Below are positions 17,576 through 25,543 of a DNA stretch of 64,000 bases, in pieces. The stretch is from Rhizobiales bacterium 62-47 (GTDB lineage: Bacteria > Pseudomonadota > Alphaproteobacteria > Rhizobiales > Xanthobacteraceae). The DNA lies in contig MKVX01000018.1 of assembly GCA_001899255.1 (NCBI GenBank), positions 373,150-437,149 on the forward strand, given 5' to 3'. How positions within the stretch are numbered: the stretch's first letter is position 1; each line of letters starts with the position of its first letter. Under the pieces are notes generated by a model that ran no database searches, was not told the DNA's origin, and worked only from the letters and a program-made list of their open reading frames with translations. Made by a program: the position numbers and the translations under genes.

Positions 17576-19246
17576 ATGGCCGCCAGTCCGTCAAACGCCG
17601 CCAAGCACCGTGCATCGACAGCCGACACCTATGATGTCGTCGTGATCGGTGCGGGGTTTGCCGGCATGTACATGCTGCATCGATTGCGCGGCCTCGGATT
17701 GTCGGTGCGCATTTACGAGCAGGGCAGCGGCGTTGGCGGCACGTGGTACTGGAACCGCTATCCGGGTGCGCGTTGTGACGTCGAGAGCATGCAGTATTCC
17801 TATTCGTTCTCGGACGAGTTGCAGCAGGAATGGGACTGGAGCGAACGCTATGCGCCGCAACCGGAGATCCTGCGCTATGCCAACCACGTGGCCGACCGAT
17901 TCGATTTGCGGCCCGATATCCAGTTCGATACCCGCATCGATCAGGCCGTATTCGACGAGGCGAACAACTCTTGGTCGGTGACGACATCGGATGGCAGCAC
18001 CGTCACGGCGCAGTTCGTCGTGCTCGCCACCGGGTGCCTTTCAAATGCCCGCACACCGGATTTCAAGGGGCTTTCGGATTTCAATGGTGAGGTCTATCAC
18101 ACCGGGCACTGGCCGCATGAGCCGGTGGATTTCACCGGCAAGCGCGTCGCCGTGATCGGCACAGGATCGTCGGCGATCCAGTCGATCCCGTTGATCGCCG
18201 AACAGGCCAGCGAGCTTTTCGTGTTTCAGCGCACCGCCAATTTCAGCGTTCCCGCGCGCAACGCGGTGCTGACCGAGCAGGAGCGCGAGTTCTTCCGCGC
18301 CAATTATCCGGAGATCCGGCGCAAGGCGCGCGAGGAGATGCGTAACGGCATTTATCAGGAGGTGCCGCAGAAGGGCGCGCTGGACGACACGCGCCAGGAA
18401 CGGCAGGCGCGTTACGCTGAACGCTGGGCCAAGGGCGGGCTGACCTTCACCGCAACCTACAACAATATCGCCATCGACAAGGCAGCGAATGACACCGCCG
18501 CCGATTTCGTTCGTGCGAAGATTGCCGAGATCGTCAAGGACCCCGAGGTCGCGAGACTGTTGCAACCGGACAATCATCCCATCGGCTCCAAGCGGATTTG
18601 CGTCGATACGGACTACTACGCCACTTTCAACCGCCCGAATGTCAAACTGATCGATGTGCGGGCCAATCCGATCGAACAGATTGTGCCGCACGGCCTGCGT
18701 GCGGGCGGCAAGGATTACCAGGTCGATGCGCTGGTGCTTGCGACCGGATTCGATGCCATGACCGGATCGGTGGCCAAGATCGATATTCAGGGCAGAGCAG
18801 GGCAGACGCTCAATCAGAAATGGGCCGCCGGTCCGCGCACCTATCTTGGGCTGATGAGCGAAGGGTTTCCCAACCTGTTTATCATCACGGGGCCGGGCAG
18901 TCCGTCCGTGCTGAGCAACATGATCGTGTCGATCGAGCAGCATGTCGACTGGATCACCGACTGCATCGCCTATATGCGCGAGCGCGGTGTCGAACGCATG
19001 GAAGCGACCCGCGCGGCGGAAGACAAATGGGTCGCGCACGTCAACGAGGTTGCCTCCACCACCCTCTATCCGCAGGCCAACTCTTGGTACATGGGCGCGA
19101 ATATCCCTGGCAAGCCGCAAATCTTCATGCCGTATATCGGCGGTGTCGGTGTCTACCGCCAGATTTGCAACGAAGTCGCCGCCAATGGCTATGAGGGCTT
19201 TGCCATGACTTCAGCGCCCCAGCAGCGCGCCGCGGCGTCGTCTTGA
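17576..19246 (+). CDS. type I Baeyer-Villiger monooxygenase (FAD/NADPH)
   Basis: Predicted to insert oxygen next to a ketone carbonyl, giving an ester or lactone. It has 556 residues, near the size of cyclohexanone/phenylacetone monooxygenases. The first Rossmann motif GAGFAG is at 25-30 (FAD) and GTGSSA at 195-200 (NADPH). Between them is the fingerprint FxGxxxHxxxWP (FNGEVYHTGHWP, 169-180), which separates these enzymes from ordinary flavin monooxygenases. GGTWYWNRYPGARCDVES is also typical. A GAGGGAG ribosome-binding site precedes the ATG. Alicyclic or terpenoid ketones are plausible substrates; this is inference from family and neighbours. Confidence 0.9.
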   Translation: MAASPSNAAKHRASTADTYDVVVIGAGFAGMYMLHRLRGLGLSVRIYEQGSGVGGTWYWNRYPGARCDVESMQYSYSFSDELQQEWDWSERYAPQPEILRYANHVADRFDLRPDIQFDTRIDQAVFDEANNSWSVTTSDGSTVTAQFVVLATGCLSNARTPDFKGLSDFNGEVYHTGHWPHEPVDFTGKRVAVIGTGSSAIQSIPLIAEQASELFVFQRTANFSVPARNAVLTEQEREFFRANYPEIRRKAREEMRNGIYQEVPQKGALDDTRQERQARYAERWAKGGLTFTATYNNIAIDKAANDTAADFVRAKIAEIVKDPEVARLLQPDNHPIGSKRICVDTDYYATFNRPNVKLIDVRANPIEQIVPHGLRAGGKDYQVDALVLATGFDAMTGSVAKIDIQGRAGQTLNQKWAAGPRTYLGLMSEGFPNLFIITGPGSPSVLSNMIVSIEQHVDWITDCIAYMRERGVERMEATRAAEDKWVAHVNEVASTTLYPQANSWYMGANIPGKPQIFMPYIGGVGVYRQICNEVAANGYEGFAMTSAPQQRAAASS

Positions 19247-19251
19247 ATTCT

Positions 19252-19301
19252 CATGCCCGGTCGTCATGGCCGGGCTTGTCCCGGCCTTCCACGCCTTGCT
19301 T
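19252..19301. repeat. partial CATGCCCGGC-family repeat with terminator-like hairpin
   Basis: TCATGCCCGGTCGTCATGGC leads into a hairpin GGCCGGG-CTTGT-CCCGGCC at 19268-19286. It lies just after the Baeyer-Villiger monooxygenase stop and may terminate its transcript. It resembles half of the repeats at 3277 and 35056. Confidence 0.65.
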
Positions 19302-19415
19302 ACTTGCACAGCGAGGCTGTGAATACTTGCGTCGCTAAGTGCCGACGAAAGAGGTGGCGACACTTGTCGTATCTCCGGATGAAGGCGAACTTTGGTTTAG
19401 CCGGATATTCTCCAC

Positions 19416-19497
19416 GTCATTGCGAGGAGCGCCAGCGACGAAGCAATCCAGGTCTTACTTTGTGGCTTCTGGATTGCTTCGCTGCGCTCGCAATGAC
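19416..19497. repeat. long palindromic repeat (GTCATTGCGAGGAGC type)
   Basis: Left arm 19416-19451 and right arm 19469-19497 are complementary over about 29 bases with a few bulges. The ends read GTCATTGCGAG and CTCGCAATGAC. It is a second, unrelated repeat family lying beside the partial repeat at 19252, in the gap between convergent genes. Such elements are recurrent in Nitrobacteraceae genomes; no transposase is near. Confidence 0.75.
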
Positions 19498-19503
19498 GAG
19501 ACG

Positions 19504-20298
19504 TCAGAACGCCGTATAACCGCCGTCGATCACGAAGCAGTCGGCGGTGTGATACGACGATGCCTTGCTCATCAGATAGACCGCAATACCGCCGAAGTCC
19601 GACGGTTCGCCGAAGCGGCGCATCGGAATGCGCGGCATCACGTTGCCGACGAATTTCTCGTTGGCCATGATGCCAGCGGTCATGTCGCTTTTGATCCAGC
19701 CGGGCAGGATGGCATTGGCGGTGACGCCTTGCCGCGCCAGTTCGACCGCCAGCGCACGCACTAGCGCGTTGATGGCGGCTTTGGTCGCGGCATAGTGCTC
19801 GTTGCGCGCGGTACCGAACAGCGAGGCAAGGCTCGAGGTCGCTACCAGCCGGCCGAATGCATCGCCGTTGCTGGCGCGCTCCGTCATGTGCCGCGCGGCG
19901 GCCTGAAAGACATGGAACACGCCGTCGAGATTGGTGGCGAACATGCTGCGCCACTGCTCCTCCGTGCGATCGATGAAGGCATGCCGTCCGCCGCCGCCGA
20001 TACCGGCATTGGCGAAGCAGCCATCGACGCGGCCGAAGGTCTGAAGCGTCGCGTCCATTGCCGCCTTGACCGATGCCACGCTGGTGACGTCGCAGACCTG
20101 CGTATGAACTTCGCCCTTCGCGCCCGCCATGCTTACGGCTGCACTCGCATTCTTGTCGGCGTTGCGACCCCAGATCGATACGTTGCAGCCTGCCGCCGCC
20201 AACGCCTGCGCGATGCCGAGACCGATACCGCCATTGCCGCCAGTGATGATGGCGGTGCGGTTGCTGAGATCGAAAATCGAGGTATCAGAAACGGACAT
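19504..20298 (-). CDS. SDR-family oxidoreductase
   Basis: NAD(P)-dependent short-chain dehydrogenase, 264 residues. The cofactor motif TGGNGGIG is near residue 19, and the NAG motif appears as CFANAGIGGG. The catalytic Ser is in VATSSLASL and YAATK supplies Tyr and Lys. The end reads VIDGGYTAF. The start at 20298 (MSVSDTSIFDL) has AGGAAA upstream; the frame runs open far beyond to 21951 but that part is antisense to the crotonase and kinase genes. It is divergent from the crotonase gene (177 bp). It could fill a hydroxyacyl- or ketoacyl-CoA reductase role such as LvaD in a 4-hydroxyacid pathway. Confidence 0.88.
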   Translation of the reverse strand: MSVSDTSIFDLSNRTAIITGGNGGIGLGIAQALAAAGCNVSIWGRNADKNASAAVSMAGAKGEVHTQVCDVTSVASVKAAMDATLQTFGRVDGCFANAGIGGGGRHAFIDRTEEQWRSMFATNLDGVFHVFQAAARHMTERASNGDAFGRLVATSSLASLFGTARNEHYAATKAAINALVRALAVELARQGVTANAILPGWIKSDMTAGIMANEKFVGNVMPRIPMRRFGEPSDFGGIAVYLMSKASSYHTADCFVIDGGYTAF

Positions 20299-20475
20299 CG
20301 GGGAATTTCCTGCCTGTCTTGCGTTGTCATGCTGCGCTCGGCGCGATCGGTCCGCCGCGTTGATGTATCCGACCATGGACAAGTGCGGATTAAAAATCAA
20401 ATATGTCGGCCATACTGCAATCGGGATATGCGCCCCGATCCGATCGGACGCATGAGGCGCAGCCAAGAGGACACC

Positions 20476-21270
20476 ATGCAATTCAAACACGTGACGCTCG
20501 ATTTCGATGGACCGGTGGCGATCCTCAAGCTGGATCATCAGGAGGTGATGAACGCGGTCTCGATCGACATGCTGGGCGGACTCGCCGAGGCGCTGGACGC
20601 CATCGAGGATCGTCGCAACGACGTGCGCTGTCTGGTCATCACCGGAGCAGGGCGCGCGTTCTGCACCGGCGCGAATTTGCAGGGGCGCAACAACACCAAG
20701 CCCGGCAGCCGCAAGAATGCCGGCGCGGCGCTGGAGATCGCCTTTCATCCATTCCTGCGTCGTCTCCGAAACATGCATTGCCCGATCGTTACCTCCGTCA
20801 ACGGACCGGCGGCGGGCGCCGGCATGAGCTTCGCGCTGATGGGCGACATGATCCTGTGCGCGCGTTCGTCGTATTTCCTGCAGGCGTTCCGCCGCATCGG
20901 GCTGGTGCCGGATTGCGGTTCGACCTGGCTGCTGCCGCGCCTGATCGGCAAGGCGCGCTCGGTTGAGTTGTCGCTGATGGGGGAGAAACTGCCGGCCGAG
21001 AAAGCACTGGAGTGGGGGCTGGTCAATCGCGTCTACGACGATGCCGCCTTGGCTGACGAGACCATGAAGCTGGCGCACGAATTGGCCAACGGTCCGACCA
21101 TCGCGCTGTCGCTGATCCGCAAGCTGTATTGGGAGAGCCCGGAGAATTCCTACGAAGAGCAACTCAATCTCGAATTTGAATCGCAGCGCATTGCCGGTGC
21201 GGCGGAGGACTTCAGTGAAGGCGTCACCGCGTTCCTCGAAAAGCGTCCGGCCAAATTCAAAGGCAAGTAG
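20476..21270 (+). CDS. crotonase-family enoyl-CoA hydratase/isomerase (PaaG-like active site)
   Basis: 264 residues with the crotonase fold. The oxyanion-hole segment is NGPAAGAGMSFAL. At the usual second acid position it has GLVPDCGSTWLLPR, with Asp in place of Glu, as in PaaG-type isomerases rather than classical hydratases. A ribosome-binding site AAGAGGA precedes the ATG at 20476; the open frame back to 19795 is not real. It is followed after 3 bp by the APH-like kinase gene, so the two are one transcript. The likely role is isomerising or hydrating an unsaturated acyl-CoA. Confidence 0.88.
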   Translation: MQFKHVTLDFDGPVAILKLDHQEVMNAVSIDMLGGLAEALDAIEDRRNDVRCLVITGAGRAFCTGANLQGRNNTKPGSRKNAGAALEIAFHPFLRRLRNMHCPIVTSVNGPAAGAGMSFALMGDMILCARSSYFLQAFRRIGLVPDCGSTWLLPRLIGKARSVELSLMGEKLPAEKALEWGLVNRVYDDAALADETMKLAHELANGPTIALSLIRKLYWESPENSYEEQLNLEFESQRIAGAAEDFSEGVTAFLEKRPAKFKGK

Positions 21271-21273
21271 CAT

Positions 21274-22272
21274 TTGAGCGTGACGACAGAAGATCTGCTC
21301 GCGCGCTCTGTCGCGACGTGGTGCCCGGGCGCGACCGGCATAGCCAACGCGGCGCGGCTTTCCGGCGGCGCCAGTCAGGAGACTTGGTCGTTCGATATCG
21401 TGCATCCCGACGGCAACATCGGTGCGATCCTGCGGCGTGCGCCCATGGGTTACGGTGCGGCCCCGGATCGCGCGGCCGGTCTGGATGCCGAGGCCGTGTT
21501 GATGCAACGCGCTTACGCGGCGGGAATTCCATCGCCGCGCGTCATGCACGTGCTGTCGCCGCTCGATGAACTCGGCACCGGCTTCATCATGGCTCGCGTC
21601 GAGGGTGAAACCATTCCGCGCAAGATTCTTCGCGATGCCAAATTCGCGGAGGCGAGGCCGAAACTGGCACGGCAACTCGGCGGCGTGCTGGCGAAAATCC
21701 ATGCGCTGCCGCTGCCACAATTGCCTGAACTTCGCCGCATGACTGCCGCAAGCGAAATTGCCGAGCTGGAACGGGATTATCGCACTCTGAATTGGCCCCG
21801 CCCGGTATTCGATCTGGCGCTGCGTTGGCTGCGCGACAACGATCCCGGTCCGGCGGCTGAAGGGACGTTGGTGCACGGCGATTTTCGTCACGGCAACCTC
21901 ATCATTGGGCCTGACGGCGTGCGTGCCGTGCTCGATTGGGAGCTGGCGCATTTCGGCGATCCGATGGAAGATCTCGGCTGGATCTGCGTCAACTCATGGC
22001 GCTTCGGCGAGATCGACAAGCCGGTCGGCGGCTTCGGGACACGCGACGAACTGTTCGCGGGTTATGAAGTGGAGGGACGTCGCGTCGATGCGGCGCGCGT
22101 GCATTTCTGGGAAGTCATGGGCACGTTACGCTGGGGCGTGATGTGTTGTGGCATGATGCAGCGCTTCCGCAGCGGGCCGGATCATTCGATGGAGCGCGCC
22201 ATGATCGGACGGCGCTCGTCGGAAACCGAGATCGATCTGCTGCGGCTGCTTGCGCCGCGCCGCAAGCCATAG
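21274..22272 (+). CDS. APH-like phosphotransferase, LvaA/ACAD10-kinase type
   Basis: 332-residue protein of the aminoglycoside phosphotransferase fold, the branch linked to acyl-CoA metabolism. The catalytic loop is VHGDFRHGNLIIG and the metal motif LDWELAHFGDPMEDLGW. It starts at TTG 21274, 3 bp after the crotonase stop; GTG 21280 is the alternative. Next comes a DUF6285 gene 8 bp later. In the levulinate pathway LvaA with its small partner LvaB phosphorylates the 4-hydroxyl of a hydroxyacyl-CoA; I infer the same chemistry here from fold and neighbours. Antibiotic resistance is unlikely in this context. Confidence 0.82.
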   Translation: MSVTTEDLLARSVATWCPGATGIANAARLSGGASQETWSFDIVHPDGNIGAILRRAPMGYGAAPDRAAGLDAEAVLMQRAYAAGIPSPRVMHVLSPLDELGTGFIMARVEGETIPRKILRDAKFAEARPKLARQLGGVLAKIHALPLPQLPELRRMTAASEIAELERDYRTLNWPRPVFDLALRWLRDNDPGPAAEGTLVHGDFRHGNLIIGPDGVRAVLDWELAHFGDPMEDLGWICVNSWRFGEIDKPVGGFGTRDELFAGYEVEGRRVDAARVHFWEVMGTLRWGVMCCGMMQRFRSGPDHSMERAMIGRRSSETEIDLLRLLAPRRKP

Positions 22273-22280
22273 AGGGCAAT

Positions 22281-22661
22281 ATGCAGGACGAACCGACCCC
22301 GACCGAGCTGATTCAAGCTGTTGCGGCCTTTTTGCGGAACGATATTGCGCCGACCCTCAACGGACACAGCGCATTCAAGCTCCGCGTCGCGATCAATGCA
22401 CTCGACCTGGTGGGGCGGCAATTGACGCTGGAGAAACGCAGCAACGCGGCCGAACGTGAGCGGCTGACGCGACTGCTCGGCCGAAACGGTACGCTCAGCG
22501 AGCTCAATTCCGCGTTGGCCGACGGCATCAGCAGCGGCTCGATAAATCTCCAAACGCCGGGAGTCGCCGAACATCTTTGGCAGACGACGATGGATAAGCT
22601 CGCTGTCGACCAGCCGAACTACGCCAGCTATCGGCGCGAACTGGAAGGCAACCGGGAGTAA
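22281..22661 (+). CDS. DUF6285 protein, likely LvaB-type partner of the upstream kinase
   Basis: 126-residue, mostly helical, soluble protein starting DEPTPTELIQAVAAFLRNDI, a recognisable DUF6285 N-terminus. No catalytic motif is visible. It lies 8 bp after the APH-like kinase, the standard pairing, and LvaB is the required small subunit of the LvaAB kinase. The ATG at 22281 follows AGAGGGCAAT. The frame continues upstream inside the kinase gene and is rejected. Confidence 0.78.
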   Translation: MQDEPTPTELIQAVAAFLRNDIAPTLNGHSAFKLRVAINALDLVGRQLTLEKRSNAAERERLTRLLGRNGTLSELNSALADGISSGSINLQTPGVAEHLWQTTMDKLAVDQPNYASYRRELEGNRE

Positions 22662-22670
22662 ATTACCAAT

Positions 22671-23450
22671 CTACTTCCCGACCCATTTCGGCGGACGTTT
22701 CTCCGCGAAGGCTTTCGGACCTTCGATGTAATCCTGCGATGCCGCCATCGCTTTCACGGCCGGATATTCCCGCTGCTCGGCGATGGCTTGTTCCAGCGAC
22801 ACGGCAAGGCCGCGTTCGATGGTCTGCTTCGACGCGCGGATCGACATCGGGCTGTTCTTGCAGATCGTTTCAGCCCAACGCTCCGCCGCCGCCAATGCTT
22901 GGCCTTGCGGCACCACTTCGTTAACGAAGCCCAGCTCGTAACCTTCCTTCGCGGAAACATGCCGCGCGGTGAGGATCATGCCCATTGCGCGCTTGAGTCC
23001 GATCTGGCGCGGCAGGCGATGCAGGCCGCCGGCGAGGGCGGCGAGGCCCACATGCGGCTCCGGTAGCGCGAATTTGGCATTCTCGGATGCGATAATCAGA
23101 TCGCAGGCGAGGGCGATTTCGAAGCCGCCGCCCATGGCAACGCCGTTGACCGCAGCGATGATGGGTTTGTCACAGTCGAAGCGTGATGTCAGGCCGGCGA
23201 AGCCGCCGGTGTCCCAGCCCCGCTTGCCGCCGGCGGCCTGCCACTTCAGATCGTTGCCGGCGCAGAATGCCTTGTCTCCGGCGCCGGTGACGATGGCGAC
23301 CCATTGGTCCGGGTCTGCGGCGAAATCGTTGAAGACGCGGTTGAGCTCGAAATGCGCGTCGGTGTGCAGCGCGTTGTAAACCTCCGGGCGCGACAGGGTA
23401 ACGATGGTGATCGGGCCTTTGCGCGTCACTTTCGAAAATTGCAGATCCAT
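22671..23450 (-). CDS. enoyl-CoA hydratase/isomerase, CaiD-like crotonase
   Basis: 259 residues. The crotonase segments TGAGDKAFCAGNDLKW and NGVAMGGGFEIALACDLI form the oxyanion hole. ALPEPHVGLAALAGGLHRLP carries one acid of the active site, while the second position reads ALAGG instead of PGAGG, as in carnitinyl-CoA dehydratase-like members. The ATG at 23450 is preceded by GGGAG. It is convergent with the DUF6285 gene (9 bp) and divergent from the acyl-CoA dehydrogenase gene. Exact reaction unknown. Confidence 0.86.
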   Translation of the reverse strand: MDLQFSKVTRKGPITIVTLSRPEVYNALHTDAHFELNRVFNDFAADPDQWVAIVTGAGDKAFCAGNDLKWQAAGGKRGWDTGGFAGLTSRFDCDKPIIAAVNGVAMGGGFEIALACDLIIASENAKFALPEPHVGLAALAGGLHRLPRQIGLKRAMGMILTARHVSAKEGYELGFVNEVVPQGQALAAAERWAETICKNSPMSIRASKQTIERGLAVSLEQAIAEQREYPAVKAMAASQDYIEGPKAFAEKRPPKWVGK

Positions 23451-23571
23451 GGTCGCTCCCGTCATGTTTTTCGTCGCGAGGAATATACCGCTGTGGGCGC
23501 AGCGTTGCTGCAGCGCCTGCATTCGACAGATCGCGCATGTCACGCCTGCAACACGATCCGCATGTGCTTGC

Positions 23572-23601
23572 TTGACTTGGATTGCATACCTCACCTTAAT
23601 T
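23572..23601 (+). promoter_or_regulatory. candidate sigma70-type promoter for the acyl-CoA dehydrogenase gene
   Basis: TTGACT (23572-23577), 18 bp spacer, then TTAATT (23596-23601), 80 bp upstream of the start codon in the 231 bp divergent gap. The -35 is strong and the -10 only moderate. Confidence 0.35.
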
Positions 23602-23681
23602 CATCAACAAAGCGATATCGTCAGATCGATCGGCGACTGGGTTGCACCCGCATATGATCGCCGCGCACCGGGAGAAGCGCC

Positions 23682-24956
23682 TTGGATTTTTCGTTGCCTG
23701 CTGACCTTGTCGCTTATCTCGATGAACTGGACCGGTTCATCGCGCAGAAGATCAAGCCGCTCGAGGAAATCGATGACAACGTGCGGTTCTTCGATCATCG
23801 CCGGGAATGGGCGAGAACCGACTTCGAGCAGGGTGGTCTGCCGCGCCATGAATGGGAAGCGTTGCTGCGCAAGGTGAAGGATCTCGCCGATGCGGCGGGA
23901 CATCTGCGCTTCGCGATTCCGAAACGCTACGGCGGCAAGGACGGCTCCAATCTCTGGATGGCGGTAATCCGCGAGCATTTTGCAGCAAAGGGGCTTGGCC
24001 TGCACAACGATCTGCAGAACGAGCATTCCATCGTCGGCAATCTGCCGCTGGTGACGATGCTCGATCGCTATGGGCGCGACGACCAGAAGGCGATGATCGA
24101 GGGGTCGATCACCGGCAAATACCGCATCACCTTTGGTCTCACCGAACCGGAGCATGGCTCCGATGCCACGCATATGGAAACCCGCGCGGTGCAGGGGACG
24201 CGCGACGGCAAGTCCGGCTGGATCATCAACGGCGAGAAGATGTGGACGACCGGCATGCACGTCGCCACGCATTGCGCGCTGTTTGCGCGCACGTCGGGCA
24301 ACGACGGCGATGCGCGCGGCATCACCTGTTTTCTGGTGCCGGCCAAGGCGAAAGGCGTGAAGGTCGAGGAGTATCTTTGGACCTTCAACATGCCGACCGA
24401 TCATCCGCGCGTCAGCTTTACCGACGTGTTTGTGCCAGACGATGCACTGTTCGGCGAGGTCGGGCGCGGTCTCTCGCTGGCGCAATGCTTCGTGCATGAG
24501 AACCGCATTCGTCAGGCGGCGAGTTCGTTGGGAGCCGCGGTGTACTGCATCCAGGAAAGCGTCAATTACGCACGCGAGCGCAAGCCGTTCGGTCATGCGC
24601 TGGCAGAAAATCAGGCAATCCAGTGGCCGCTGGTCGAACTGGCGACGCAGGCGGAGATGCTGCGCCTGCTGATCCGCAAGACGGCGTGGGAGATGGATCA
24701 ACTGACGCAGGCGCAGGTCGAGCATACGTTGTCCGATAAGGTCTCGATGTGTAACTACTGGGCCAACCGGTTGTGCTGCGAGGCAGCCGACCGCGCAATG
24801 CAAGTGCATGGCGGCATGGGCTATTCGCGCCACAAGCCGTTCGAGCACATTTATCGTCATCATCGTCGCTATCGCATCACCGAAGGCAGCGAGGAAATCC
24901 AGAAACGCAAGGTCGCCGGATTCCTGTTCGGCTACATGGGCGCCAACAAGCATTGA
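23682..24956 (+). CDS. acyl-CoA dehydrogenase (LvaC-like candidate)
   Basis: FAD-dependent acyl-CoA dehydrogenase family, 424 residues, full length. The start is TTG at 23682, supported by a strong GGGAGAAG ribosome-binding site 6 bases away and no closer ATG. Family motifs include FGLTEPEHGSDATHMET (flavin contact), INGEKMWTTGM and the C-terminal MQVHGGMGYSRHKPFEHIYR, then ITEGSEEIQKRKVAGFL. The context (APH-like kinase, DUF6285) makes it a candidate for the LvaC role, removal of a phosphorylated hydroxyl from acyl-CoA, rather than simple desaturation; that part is inference. Confidence 0.88.
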   Translation: MDFSLPADLVAYLDELDRFIAQKIKPLEEIDDNVRFFDHRREWARTDFEQGGLPRHEWEALLRKVKDLADAAGHLRFAIPKRYGGKDGSNLWMAVIREHFAAKGLGLHNDLQNEHSIVGNLPLVTMLDRYGRDDQKAMIEGSITGKYRITFGLTEPEHGSDATHMETRAVQGTRDGKSGWIINGEKMWTTGMHVATHCALFARTSGNDGDARGITCFLVPAKAKGVKVEEYLWTFNMPTDHPRVSFTDVFVPDDALFGEVGRGLSLAQCFVHENRIRQAASSLGAAVYCIQESVNYARERKPFGHALAENQAIQWPLVELATQAEMLRLLIRKTAWEMDQLTQAQVEHTLSDKVSMCNYWANRLCCEAADRAMQVHGGMGYSRHKPFEHIYRHHRRYRITEGSEEIQKRKVAGFLFGYMGANKH

Positions 24957-25039
24957 GGGTTGTTGTGTCTCCGGTTCGCTGCGCGGGGACGACGCTGCGC
25001 TTTGAGGCGAGGCCTCGCGCAATGTTCGGATTTATATGT

Positions 25040-25450
25040 CAAACAGCCACGACAAATTGCTCTCGCGCGTCAGCGCGAGTTGGATGTTCGGTTGGCCCCT
25101 CAAATCGTGAGGGGAAACGGAGCGCCGAAAAGCGCGCCTTGGTATTTGTGCCGCAGCCGGTTCACGAAGTGAACGGAGGCTACGGAAACGCCTTTCGACG
25201 CTCCATTCGCGGCGATTTTGGGCGCAGGGACCGTGCTTCCGGGGCAGGTCACGGGCCACACGCCCGCTTCATCCAGCGGATTTCGCCGCCTTCGACCTGT
25301 CCGCGTCCAGCCATCGCGTGGCAGAGCCTCGTAGTAGGCCCGGACGGTGACCCCGGCCTCCCGGACGTGCGGGTGCGAACCGCAACGCGCAGGCGCCGCA
25401 TCTCGCTCCACCTCGCGAACGCCTCATGATGCGCCCCTCGCGAACGAGAC
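25040..25450. other. structured, apparently non-coding element in a 587 bp gap, possible repeat
   Basis: The gap 24957-25543 has no credible gene. It holds three perfect hairpins within 113 bp: CTCGCGC/GCGCGAG (25062-25079), CCCCTCA/TGAGGGG (25096-25114) and GTTCAC/GTGAAC (25160-25174). A GC-rich stretch to 25450 ends in the 11 bp direct repeat CCTCGCGAACG (25411-25421 and 25436-25446). A 103-codon minus-strand frame (25100-25411) ends inside the second hairpin; its composition does not look like the neighbours and it has no recognisable domain. It could be a dispersed repeat, a decayed gene or a structured RNA. Confidence 0.45.
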
Positions 25451-25543
25451 CGGCGAACTATACGCGCGGTTCAGACAGCGGGGATAAGTTGTAATGAAGA
25501 TGAACAAGCTTTCTTCGTAGCCGGTGGCTTGCCCCGGCTTGCC

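Noticed and set aside
20299-21951. Upstream extension of the SDR frame on the minus strand to 815 codons
   Set aside because: The extension is antisense to the crotonase and kinase genes; the SDR fold begins at 20298 with its own ribosome-binding site.
21274-22272. Aminoglycoside resistance kinase
   Set aside because: It has the APH fold, but the DUF6285 partner and the acyl-CoA genes point to acyl-CoA-linked phosphorylation, not drug resistance.
25100-25411. 103-codon minus-strand frame in the 587 bp gap
   Set aside because: No domain, no convincing ribosome-binding site, and the stop lies inside a perfect hairpin. Kept only as part of the structured element.
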